Source of the DNA: Candidatus Firestoneibacteriota bacterium
GTDB taxonomy: Bacteria; Oederibacteriota; D2-FULL-39-29
DNA: 42,471 bases
Direction: 5' to 3'
NCBI GenBank assembly: GCA_903928075.1
Contig: CAIYPD010000038.1
Span: 1-42,471 of the forward strand
Each line of letters starts with the position of its first letter. The first letter of the stretch is position 1. Shown here piece after piece: positions 33,242-41,154 of this stretch. The position numbers and the translations under genes were made by a program. The notes under the pieces are model-generated. The model was not told the DNA's origin. It ran no database searches and saw nothing but the letters and a program-made list of their open reading frames with translations.

Positions 33242-35542
33242 ATGACGAGGGCAATATGTAAGATGGTGGTGGCTTTAGTAATACTGGGGGCTTTTCTGCC
33301 GGGTAAGTTAGCGGCGCAGGTCAAGTTCTGGACTAGTGATGTCATATCGAATGAACTATCTCCTAAAGCGGTTAAAGAATTGACACCGGTTACCCTGGTT
33401 GGCGCCAGAAACGGCAGTTTCTCGGGAAAAATAGTTATTGAATCCAACGGCGCGGTTAAGGGAATAAAGGCCTCTGCGGGCGCTTTGACCGGAAAAGACG
33501 GCACTATTCCGGCGCAAAATATACAAATTCGCTACGGAAAATTTTGGGATGTACATGGCGGCAGAGAACCTGCAGGCGCCGATATTCTTTTGGAAACTCC
33601 CCAGGATGCGTCTCCCGTAAAGGGCCGGACGGTGGTGCCTGTATGGGTAACTGTTACTGTGCCAAAAGATGCGAGCGCGGGAATCTATACCGGCGAGGTA
33701 AATGTCCAGGCGGAAGGTACTTCGGTCAGAGTTAAAATTAATATGGAGGTCGAGGACTGGACGATGCCCGACTCGCAGGATTACCGCACCTTTACGGATT
33801 TTGAGCAGTCTCCTGATTCTTTGGCTGTCGAATATGAAGTTCCTCTATGGTCTGAAAAGCACTGGAAACTTATAGACAAATCTTTCAAGCTCTTAAGCGG
33901 TACCGGCAGCCGTGTGGTTTATGTTCCGCTTATCTGCCGGACTAATTTTGGCAATGAGCAGACGATGGTGCGCTGGGTTAAAAAGGGTACGAACAGTTAT
34001 AATTATGACTATACCATTCTTGATAGATATTTGGACTCAGCCGAGAAGAACCTGGGCAAGCCCAAACAGGTTATTTTTTTGGTCTGGGATATATGTATGT
34101 CTGCAAAGTCACTGGAAAGAGGGTTGTGGGATAAGAATAACGCCACAGGAAAAAACCGCCAGGACCTGCTTGGAAAAGGAGCCCGTGTGACGGCTTTGGA
34201 CCCGGTGACAAATAGCACGAGCACAATAACCCTTCCCCGCTATGAAGACCCGGCGAGTAAGTCCCTGTGGCAGCCTATGTTTACTGAAGTGATGAAAAGG
34301 ATGAAAAAGCGCGACATAGAAAAGACCGCGATGCTGGGAATAATGCCTGACCTTTGGCCCAGTAAAGAGGAAGTGACTTTCTGGAAGGATATTGCGGGAG
34401 ATATGGGCTGGGCTATTCATGGTCACGCCGGCTCCGCCCAGGATGTCTTAATAGGGAAAAAAGGACTATATAAAATTTCAGATATTGCTTATGCCGCTTT
34501 CGTTTATGATCTGATATACAATGTAAGTACGGAAAAAGGACGTTTGTATGGCTGGAAGGGTCCGGCGCTGATTTCGGCTTACGATAGATTTGTAATGAAT
34601 GCGTATTCCTGCCTGGGTGTACGGGAGGCCCCGGCCTTTAATATTACAGGAGGACAGCGCGGGCTTGGGCGGTTGTCAGCAGAATTTTGGTATGCAGTGA
34701 AAGATAAGAAAGGCGGGCGCGGCGGTCCGGTATTTTCGCGGTATCCGGAAAACAACTGGCGCAATCTGGATATAGGCGATTGGTTTCTTGCCCCCGGGCC
34801 GGAGAGCACATTAGCTACGGCGCGTTTGGAGTCGCTTAAAGAAGGGGTACAGGTTTGCGAAGCGAGAATTTTTCTGGAAGACGCACTGCTGGACGGAACA
34901 AAGAAATCCAAACTTGGTTCGGATCTGGCCAAGCGGAGCCAGGACGCACTCGATGAGCAGCACCGTGCGATGTGGAAGACCGCCTGGAACACCGACGAAG
35001 ACCGTAAACTTGTGGGAGTCGCTCCGGGGAGTCGAAATCCTCAAGAGAATATTTGGGGGATGCTGGTAAAGGCCGGAAAAAAGTTGCCCGGATTCTGGGA
35101 TGGTTCGGCCCGTGCTTTGAGAGCAGAGGAATCCCAAAAAGGCGAGGAGTGGTTTGCTCTCGGCTGGCAGGAGCGGGAAAGGAAACTCTTTGCTCTTGCA
35201 GGCGAAGCAGATGCAAAGCTTACCGGCGGTGCCAGCAGTAAAACTTCCGATTCTTCGGGGCCGGTTGCCGAAGCGGTAAGTAAAAATACAAGTATTCCCA
35301 AGGAAAAAGTCCTTGAACTGTTAAGAAACAAGGGGACCAACAAGGACGAGGTCATCTCCGTCTGCGCGGCGGCGGAAATCACAAAAGGTGATCCGGATGA
35401 GCTTTACAAGAAGAGAAAGAAAGTAAATACTAACTTTGATTTTTTAAGCGACCTGAAATTAGATAAAGAAGGAAAAGCCAAATTGGAAGCTCTCATCAAA
35501 ACAATAAAGGGCTCGATAGAGGAAAAGAAGCTTAAGAAGTAA
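33242..35542 (+). CDS. Secreted DUF4091/GH123-like protein, array copy 3
   Basis: A 766-residue paralogue with a signal peptide ending ..FLPGKLAA|QVKFW. The N-terminal sandwich, CRTNFGNEQTMVRW, VWDICMSAKSLERGLW, AIHGHAGSAQDVLIG and WFLAPGPESTLATARLE are all kept. The GPDG of the DUF4091 motif reads GPES here. FTDFEQSPDSLAVEYEVPLW differs from the other copies by Glu for Val at the first position. The C-terminal module (from about 661: GGASSKTSDSSGPVAEAVSK onward) is nearly identical to that of copy 4, at nucleotide level too, suggesting recent duplication or gene conversion. It has its own predicted promoter and GGAGG. Confidence 0.78.
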   Translation: MTRAICKMVVALVILGAFLPGKLAAQVKFWTSDVISNELSPKAVKELTPVTLVGARNGSFSGKIVIESNGAVKGIKASAGALTGKDGTIPAQNIQIRYGKFWDVHGGREPAGADILLETPQDASPVKGRTVVPVWVTVTVPKDASAGIYTGEVNVQAEGTSVRVKINMEVEDWTMPDSQDYRTFTDFEQSPDSLAVEYEVPLWSEKHWKLIDKSFKLLSGTGSRVVYVPLICRTNFGNEQTMVRWVKKGTNSYNYDYTILDRYLDSAEKNLGKPKQVIFLVWDICMSAKSLERGLWDKNNATGKNRQDLLGKGARVTALDPVTNSTSTITLPRYEDPASKSLWQPMFTEVMKRMKKRDIEKTAMLGIMPDLWPSKEEVTFWKDIAGDMGWAIHGHAGSAQDVLIGKKGLYKISDIAYAAFVYDLIYNVSTEKGRLYGWKGPALISAYDRFVMNAYSCLGVREAPAFNITGGQRGLGRLSAEFWYAVKDKKGGRGGPVFSRYPENNWRNLDIGDWFLAPGPESTLATARLESLKEGVQVCEARIFLEDALLDGTKKSKLGSDLAKRSQDALDEQHRAMWKTAWNTDEDRKLVGVAPGSRNPQENIWGMLVKAGKKLPGFWDGSARALRAEESQKGEEWFALGWQERERKLFALAGEADAKLTGGASSKTSDSSGPVAEAVSKNTSIPKEKVLELLRNKGTNKDEVISVCAAAEITKGDPDELYKKRKKVNTNFDFLSDLKLDKEGKAKLEALIKTIKGSIEEKKLKK

Positions 35543-35565
35543 TAATTTTACCCGGAGGTTGTTTA

Positions 35566-37881
35566 ATGAAGAAGGGAATATGTAATTTGGCGGCAGCTCT
35601 GGCAATACTGGCGGCTTTTCTGCCGGGGAAGTTAACGGCGGAGGTCAAGATCTGGACCAGCGATGTTGTATCTGATGAGCTAGCTTTGAAAGCTGTTAAG
35701 GAAATTAAGCCGGTTACCCTGGTTGGAGCCAGAAACGGTAGTTTCTCCGGTAAAATAGTAGTTGAGTCTTCCGGCAGTATAAAAAGCGTGAAGGCCTCCG
35801 CGGGTGCTTTGACCGGAAAAGACGGCACCATTCCGGCGAAAAATGTGCAAATCCGCTACGGAAAATTTTGGGATAGACACGGCGGTCGGGAACCGGCAGG
35901 CGCCGATATTCTAACGGAAACTTTCGAAGAGGCGGCTCCGGTAAAGGGCCGCGCAGTAGTCCCCGTATGGGTCTCTGTTATTGTGCCAAAAGATGCGAGT
36001 GCGGGTACTTACACCGGCGAAGTAAATGTTCAGGCGGACGGCGCCTCGGCAAGAGTTAAACTTAGCCTTGAGGTTTCGGATTGGACGATGCCCGATTCGC
36101 AGGATTACCGCACCTTTACGGACTTTGTGCAGTCTCCTGATTCTTTGGCCGTTGAATACAATGTTCCGCTCTGGTCTGAAAAGCACTGGAAACTTATTGA
36201 CAGGTCTTTCCAGCTCTTAAGCGGCACCGGCAGCCGGGTTGTTTATATTCCTCTTATCTGCCGGACTAATTTTGGCAATGAGCAGACGATGGTGCGCTGG
36301 GTTAAAAAGGGTACGAACAGTTATGAATATGACTATACCATTCTCGACAAATACCTGGACTCGGCCGAGAAGAACCTGGGCAAACCCAAACAGGTTATTT
36401 TTTTAGTCTGGGATATCAGCATGTCAACCAAGTCCCTGTCCGCAGGTATTAACATATATGTGGCGGATAAAGGTAAAGCCGTCACAGAAAGCCGCCAGCA
36501 ATTATTGGGAAAAGGAGCCCGTGTTACGGCCTTTGACCCCGTTACAAATAATGCAAGTACACTGACCCTGCCCCGCTATGAAGACCCGGCGAGTAAGTCC
36601 CTTTGGCAGCCGATGTTTACAGAAGTTCTGAAAAGGATGAAAAAGCGTAATCTTGAAAATAACCTGATGCTTGGTATTATGCCCGACATTTGGCCCAGCA
36701 AAGAGGAAGTGACTTTTTGGAAGGATATCGCGGGGGGGCTGTCCTGGGCTATTCACGGCCATGCAGGCGCTGCCAATGATGTTATGATAGGAAACAAGGG
36801 ATTATACAAGATTGCAGATATCGGCTATGCCGCCTTTGTATATAATCTGGTTTACAATGTTAATCCGGACAAAGGAAGGCTTTATGGCTGGAAGATTCCG
36901 GCTCTGCTTTCGGCTTACGATAGATTTGTAATGAATCAGACTTCCTGCTGTGGTATACGGGAGGCTCCGGCCTTTAATATTACCGGAGGGCAGAGAGGAT
37001 TGGGCCGTTTATCAGCAGAATTCTGGTATGCTGTGAAAGATAAAAGCGGCGCGCGCGGAGGTTCTGTATTTATGCGTTACCCGGAAAATAACTGGCGCAA
37101 CCTGGACATAGGTGATTGGTTTCTTGCTCCCGGTCCGGATGGCGCATTGTCTACGGCGCGGCTGGAGTCTCTTAAAGAGGGGGTTCAGGTTTGCGAAGCG
37201 AGGATATTTCTGGAGGACGCGTTGCTGGATGCAAACAAGAAGGCAAAACTTGGTTCGGATCTGGCCAAAAGAAGCCAGGATGCTCTCGATGAGCAGCACC
37301 GTGCAATGTGGAAGAGTGTTTGGAGCAGCGACGAAGATCTTAAAATGGTTGGCAAGACAGAAGGCAATTGTCGTAATCCGCCGGAAGCGCTGTGGTTTGG
37401 CCTGGTAAAAGCCGGTAAAAAGATGCCGGAATACTGGGCAGGCTCTTCAAACACTTTGCGTTCCGATGAGGCACGAAAAGGCGGAGAGATTTTTGCCGTC
37501 GGGTGGCAGGAGCGGGAAAAAAAGCTCTTTGATCTTGCAGGCGAAGCAGATGCAAAGCTTACCGGCGGGGCCAGCAGTAAAACTTCCGATTCTTCGGGGC
37601 CGGTAGCCGAAGCGGTAAGCAAAAATACGGGTATTCCCAAGGAAAAAGTTCTTGAACTTTTAAGAAACAAGGGAACCAACAAGGATGAGATCATCTTCGT
37701 CTGCGCGGCGGCGGAAATCACAAAAGGGGATCCTGATGAGCTTTATAAGAAGAGAAAAAAAGTAAATACTAACTTTGATTTTTTAAGCGACCTGAAATTG
37801 GACAAAGAAGCAAAAGCCAAATTGGACGCTCTTGTTAAAACAATAAAAGGCTCGATAGAAGAGAAGAAGATTAAGAAGTAA
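35566..37881 (+). CDS. Secreted DUF4091/GH123-like protein, array copy 4
   Basis: A 771-residue paralogue, 23 bp after copy 3, with GGAGG and a signal peptide ending ..FLPGKLTA. The N-terminus and the C-terminal module are closest to copy 3. The stretch IADIGYAAFVYNLVYNVNPD and the region around 610-660 (GNCRNPPEALWFGLVKAGKK) are closest to copy 1, so the gene looks mosaic. The barrel segment VWDISMSTKSLSAGINIYVA replaces the VWDICMS.KSLERGLW of the other three, which may alter the active-site rim. Like the others it is probably extracellular and glycan-directed. The next gene, a glycosyltransferase, starts 27 bp downstream. Confidence 0.78.
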   Translation: MKKGICNLAAALAILAAFLPGKLTAEVKIWTSDVVSDELALKAVKEIKPVTLVGARNGSFSGKIVVESSGSIKSVKASAGALTGKDGTIPAKNVQIRYGKFWDRHGGREPAGADILTETFEEAAPVKGRAVVPVWVSVIVPKDASAGTYTGEVNVQADGASARVKLSLEVSDWTMPDSQDYRTFTDFVQSPDSLAVEYNVPLWSEKHWKLIDRSFQLLSGTGSRVVYIPLICRTNFGNEQTMVRWVKKGTNSYEYDYTILDKYLDSAEKNLGKPKQVIFLVWDISMSTKSLSAGINIYVADKGKAVTESRQQLLGKGARVTAFDPVTNNASTLTLPRYEDPASKSLWQPMFTEVLKRMKKRNLENNLMLGIMPDIWPSKEEVTFWKDIAGGLSWAIHGHAGAANDVMIGNKGLYKIADIGYAAFVYNLVYNVNPDKGRLYGWKIPALLSAYDRFVMNQTSCCGIREAPAFNITGGQRGLGRLSAEFWYAVKDKSGARGGSVFMRYPENNWRNLDIGDWFLAPGPDGALSTARLESLKEGVQVCEARIFLEDALLDANKKAKLGSDLAKRSQDALDEQHRAMWKSVWSSDEDLKMVGKTEGNCRNPPEALWFGLVKAGKKMPEYWAGSSNTLRSDEARKGGEIFAVGWQEREKKLFDLAGEADAKLTGGASSKTSDSSGPVAEAVSKNTGIPKEKVLELLRNKGTNKDEIIFVCAAAEITKGDPDELYKKRKKVNTNFDFLSDLKLDKEAKAKLDALVKTIKGSIEEKKIKK

Positions 37882-37908
37882 CGGGAAGCTGATTCTTGGA
37901 GATGCTGC

Positions 37909-38757
37909 GTGAGTGACAATTCAGAAGTAAAAGTAGGTCTGGTTCTACCGGTAATCACGAGCAGATATATTTTGAAGCTTGTCGCTAAAGTTCTTAAAAC
38001 TGTACAGCTTAAAAACTATCATATGTGCATAGTAAACAACGGGCAGCCGGCAGTTGCGGAGTATTTGGCTAAATATAAATGGCCTGCCAATGTAAGCATA
38101 TTGAATCTTCCTGAAAACAGATGTTTTGCCGGCTCGAATAATGCGGGCTGGAAGTATCTGCTGGAAAAATTCCCAACAGTCAAATATTTGGGTTCCTTAA
38201 GTGATGACACGATTCCGCGGGCCGGCTGGCTGGATAGTTTGGTCGAGGCTCTGGAAAAATATCCAAAAACCGGCTTAGCGGTGCCGGTTATTGAAGAGGA
38301 GTACGGAATTTTCCATTTAAGAGGAGGAAGGTTCTTTAAGAGGCTTAAAGGCCTGGGTATATTTAAAACGAAGGATCTTTGTGTTTATGAATATGATAAT
38401 TCCGTAACTATAAAATGCGTGGGGTTTGAGGCAGTCAAAGACACTTTTGTCCCGGTCATACGGGGCGCTTGTTTCCTGACGGACGCCCGGATTCTCAAGA
38501 AAATAGATTTCTTTGATGAAAGATTTAAAAACAGCTGTGAAGATGTGGATTTGTGCTTGAAAATGCTGACCGCCGGTTATAGGATAGTTTTAGCTAAAAA
38601 TTCGAGGGTTTTCCACCTGGGAGCCATGTCCGTTGGTTTAAAGAAGGCAGGTACTAATTATAACGCATCCCACAAGCTTTTTGATGAAAAATGGGGGAAG
38701 GATATTAGCAAATATAACAATATTGACAAAGAGGGTTTCTTAAAGCCGGGTGAATAA
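37909..38757 (+). CDS. Family 2 glycosyltransferase (GT-A)
   Basis: A 282-residue cytoplasmic GT2 protein starting at GTG, with GGAG 7 bp upstream. The N-terminal nucleotide-binding strand (GLVLPVITSRYILKLVAKVL), LPENRCFAGSNNAGW at 68-81 and SLSDDT at 96-101 (D99-D100 as the DxD-type metal site) are clear. CEDVDLCLKM at 210-219 supplies the acidic ED acceptor-side motif, with H236 shortly after. The layout resembles rhamnosyltransferase-like O-antigen enzymes. It has no transmembrane segments. Placement directly after the DUF4091 array suggests it builds a surface glycan related to the array's substrate, or glycosylates those exported proteins; both are inference. Confidence 0.85.
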   Translation: MSDNSEVKVGLVLPVITSRYILKLVAKVLKTVQLKNYHMCIVNNGQPAVAEYLAKYKWPANVSILNLPENRCFAGSNNAGWKYLLEKFPTVKYLGSLSDDTIPRAGWLDSLVEALEKYPKTGLAVPVIEEEYGIFHLRGGRFFKRLKGLGIFKTKDLCVYEYDNSVTIKCVGFEAVKDTFVPVIRGACFLTDARILKKIDFFDERFKNSCEDVDLCLKMLTAGYRIVLAKNSRVFHLGAMSVGLKKAGTNYNASHKLFDEKWGKDISKYNNIDKEGFLKPGE

Positions 38758-38852
38758 TAAGGCCGACCGTTACCGCAGTTTAGCAAAAGGTGTCTTTTCG
38801 TTTAGGCCGCCGGGTTGTCTTAACAGGCTGAAAACTTAAAGGATATCCTGAC

Positions 38853-38878
38853 TGTCCCCGCGTGACTGTCACACTTTT
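38853..38878 (+). repeat. 26-bp intergenic repeat, copy 1
   Basis: It begins TGTCCCCGCGTGACTGTCAC and matches 41081-41106 at 24 of 26 positions. The core GTGACTGTCAC is palindromic and is followed by a T-run. It lies just before the ribosome binding site of the MORN-type gene, in a 135-bp gap that otherwise shows nothing clear. Confidence 0.7.
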
Positions 38879-38892
38879 TAAAGGAGTTGAAG

Positions 38893-39438
38893 ATGCTAAA
38901 GATATTAGTAATAATTGTGGGGCTTTTTTCCGCCTGCTGCGGAGAAACAAATATAACGGGAGTCTTCAAATCTTCCGGGGACAACGCCATAACGGTAAAG
39001 TGTGAAGATTATACGGAAAAAGTAATATTAAATAATTTAACTAAGGAGGATCTTTTTGTCCTGTCCCAACTTGCTTTTTCCGACAATAACCTCCTGATCT
39101 ATATTTTCAATGAATATTTTTTTAACTACAAAGGTGAAATAGTGGCTTCAAATATTTATGACCTTAAAACAAAAAAATACACCTTTAAGGGCGGGGTTAA
39201 AGACGGGAAGATCTACTCGCTCAAAGAAGACGGTTCCTTTAAAACCGTATATATGTATAAAAATAACAAAAAACACGGTTTGACGGTCTCTTATGGCGAT
39301 AAGAATAATATTATCGCGGAAAAATATTATGTTGAAGATCTTTTGGACGGAGTTTCAAAGGAATATTCGGAAGAGGGAAAACTTGAAACGGAAAAGACCT
39401 ACAAAAAAGGCGTTCTGGAAAAAGAACGCGAATATTAA
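38893..39438 (+). CDS. Putative lipoprotein with MORN-type (YwqK-like) repeats
   Basis: A 181-residue protein. I choose the ATG at 38893 because GGAG (38883-38886) is 6 bp upstream; a TTG at 38887 in the same frame is too close to the ribosome binding site. The N-terminus (MLKILVIIVGLFSACC) is a signal peptide with a lipobox-like LFSAC, so lipidation at Cys15 is possible. The C-terminal part has repeats of the MORN_2/YwqK type: YKNNKKHGLTVSYGD, YYVEDLLDGVSKEYSEEGK, TYKKGVLEKEREY. The function of this family is unknown; it is often found in envelope proteins. It stands as a single gene. Confidence 0.65.
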   Translation: MLKILVIIVGLFSACCGETNITGVFKSSGDNAITVKCEDYTEKVILNNLTKEDLFVLSQLAFSDNNLLIYIFNEYFFNYKGEIVASNIYDLKTKKYTFKGGVKDGKIYSLKEDGSFKTVYMYKNNKKHGLTVSYGDKNNIIAEKYYVEDLLDGVSKEYSEEGKLETEKTYKKGVLEKEREY

Positions 39439-39478
39439 TTGGCGGTTTTAAAGAATAAAAGGAAGGCAATATAAGCTC

Positions 39479-39506
39479 TTGACAAAGTCCTAAGATATTG
39501 TATAGT
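39479..39506 (+). promoter_or_regulatory. Near-consensus promoter placed for a leaderless PilZ mRNA
   Basis: TTGACA (39479-39484) is a perfect -35 and TATAGT (39501-39506) a near-perfect -10, 16 bp apart. The next ATG is at 39514, 7 bp after the -10, exactly where transcription would start. No Shine-Dalgarno sequence is present between them. Confidence 0.65.
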
Positions 39507-39513
39507 TATAAAC

Positions 39514-39864
39514 ATGGGACTGGAAAACAAGCGGAATCAAATAAGGATCAGGGTTGTGCTGCCTGTAGAAGTTTTTGATATTGCAAAGCAAAAGAATTTT
39601 ACCGGCAGGATAATTGATCTTTCTGCAAGCGGCGCTGCAATCGTAGGCTCTGAAGAACTTATTTCCGGTGCAACAGTTCGTTTAACTTTCACCTTTGAAA
39701 ACAATACTTATAAAGATATTTCCGCAAAAATTGTCCGCGAAATAAAAAGACAGGATACTAAACATCTTGGGAGCGCCTTCTTTTCTCTGGATGACCAGAC
39801 ACGGCTGAAGCTTGAAGAGTCTGTCAGAAGAGTTAATTCAAGAATTTTAAGGGGCTGCCGGTAG
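39514..39864 (+). CDS. PilZ-domain protein (putative c-di-GMP receptor)
   Basis: A 116-residue single-domain PilZ protein. The c-di-GMP-binding signature is present: R7xxxR11 near the N-terminus (KRNQIR) and DLSASG at about 35-40, the (D/N)xSxxG motif. The remaining strands (TVRLTFTFENN, DISAKIVREIK, HLGSAFFSLDD) fit the beta-barrel. The binding motif is intact, so it probably senses c-di-GMP; the output partner is unknown. It lacks a ribosome binding site and its ATG coincides with the expected transcription start of a strong promoter, so its mRNA may be leaderless. It is a lone gene next to an envelope lipoprotein. Confidence 0.85.
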   Translation: MGLENKRNQIRIRVVLPVEVFDIAKQKNFTGRIIDLSASGAAIVGSEELISGATVRLTFTFENNTYKDISAKIVREIKRQDTKHLGSAFFSLDDQTRLKLEESVRRVNSRILRGCR

Positions 39865-39984
39865 AGAATTTTATAAAATAAGCAGGGAAAAACTTAAGTT
39901 AAAAACAGTTATATCTCAGTTTACCCGTAGTGAACTCCTATTATGCTCAGTTAAAATAAAATAAATCCGGTTTGGAGAAAAATA

Positions 39985-41055
39985 ATGGCTGGTAACAATA
40001 TGAGAGAGCTGGTACAAAGTATGCAGACCCGGATACTGGGGCGGACCGGTTTAAAAGTAAAAATTCTGGGCGTAGGGGGCATTTCTCCGCAGGATGTGGT
40101 CGAGAAGGCTCTTGAATATGGGCTGAATTTTTATGATGTGCATGGTTATAAAGACGCGCAGGGTGTAGATGGCCGGGTCAGGTTTAAGAATGCCTTTGGT
40201 AAAACTTCTTTAAAACGAGAGGATGTTGTTCTTACGGGCCGGTCTGCGGCGCTTACCTGCGAGGAATTGTTAAAGGACCTTGATAATGCACTGGATTTGA
40301 TGAAGATGGATTATTTTGATATTTACGGGCTGTATAATATTACCCAGGCCGCAGGCCGGGTGGAAAAGGCTATGGGGCCGGGCGGAGCGCTGGAAGGCCT
40401 AAAGAAGGCTAAAGCCGCAGGCAAAATAAGGTTCATCGGCGGGGTAAGCGGGCATCATCATAAGGAATTGATCCGGCTCATAAAGACTGATGAATTTGAC
40501 GCGGTTATGGTGGCGGTTAATGTCTTTGATCAGGATGTTGTAAGTGAAGTATTGCCGGTCACCAGAGCACTAAATATGGGAACACTGGCTATGAAGCCGT
40601 TTGCCAAAGGAATTTTTATAAGCAATCCAAAAGCCGCTCTCAATTATGTATTTTCCTGTGATATCTCTGCGGCCATCCCCGGGATGATGAATCTTCTTGA
40701 ACTTGAATGCAATATTCGCGCCGCGGCCGGATTTTGCGGCCTATCCAAAGCAGATATGGCGGCCCTGAAGAAAGAAGCGGATGAAATTTCCAAAACCGAA
40801 GGCACGCATATCTGCCGGCAGTGCGGCTATTGTGTTCCCGTCTGTGAACAAAATATTGATATCAAGAATATCTTTTATATGGAGAGACAGGCCAACCGTT
40901 ATTACAGCAAGCCCTGGGCGCAGGAAGCTTACGAAAAAGTTGAAAATAATGCAACAAAATGTATCGAGTGCGGAAATTGCGAGAAGGAATGCCCTTATGA
41001 CCTTCCTATACGCGAGATGCTCAAGAAAACCCATACGGACCTTGTTAAACCCTAA
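39985..41055 (+). CDS. Aldo/keto reductase-like protein with two C-terminal [4Fe-4S] motifs
   Basis: A 356-residue protein. Residues 15-245 form an AKR barrel; D51 and Y55 (NFYDVHGY) are kept, but the catalytic lysine position reads R86 (VVLTGRS) and the histidine position reads Y114 (YFDIYG). The C-terminus has two ferredoxin-type clusters: C277, C280, C283, C287 (ICRQCGYCVPVC) and C326, C329, C332, C336 (CIECGNCEKEC). Fe-S-tailed AKRs are common in anaerobes, but their reactions are mostly unknown. The altered tetrad suggests it does not do standard NADPH-dependent carbonyl reduction and may use electrons from the clusters. GGAG precedes the ATG. A 120-bp gap precedes it, with no promoter I can support. 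Confidence 0.8.
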   Translation: MAGNNMRELVQSMQTRILGRTGLKVKILGVGGISPQDVVEKALEYGLNFYDVHGYKDAQGVDGRVRFKNAFGKTSLKREDVVLTGRSAALTCEELLKDLDNALDLMKMDYFDIYGLYNITQAAGRVEKAMGPGGALEGLKKAKAAGKIRFIGGVSGHHHKELIRLIKTDEFDAVMVAVNVFDQDVVSEVLPVTRALNMGTLAMKPFAKGIFISNPKAALNYVFSCDISAAIPGMMNLLELECNIRAAAGFCGLSKADMAALKKEADEISKTEGTHICRQCGYCVPVCEQNIDIKNIFYMERQANRYYSKPWAQEAYEKVENNATKCIECGNCEKECPYDLPIREMLKKTHTDLVKP

Positions 41056-41080
41056 GAGAAAACAACTAAAATATTGAGAG

Positions 41081-41106
41081 TGTCCCCGTGTGACAGTCAC
41101 ACTTTT
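41081..41106 (+). repeat. 26-bp intergenic repeat, copy 2
   Basis: It begins TGTCCCCGTGTGACAGTCAC. This copy contains a perfect GTGTGAC-A-GTCACAC palindrome that can fold as a 6-bp stem with a CAG loop, followed by TTTT. It lies 26 bp after the aldo/keto reductase stop, where a weak terminator would be expected. Copy 1 is at 38853-38878. Confidence 0.7.
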
Positions 41107-41154
41107 AAGTAGGATGGTCCCATTATCCATATTGCTTTGTAGCTGAGGAAAAAT

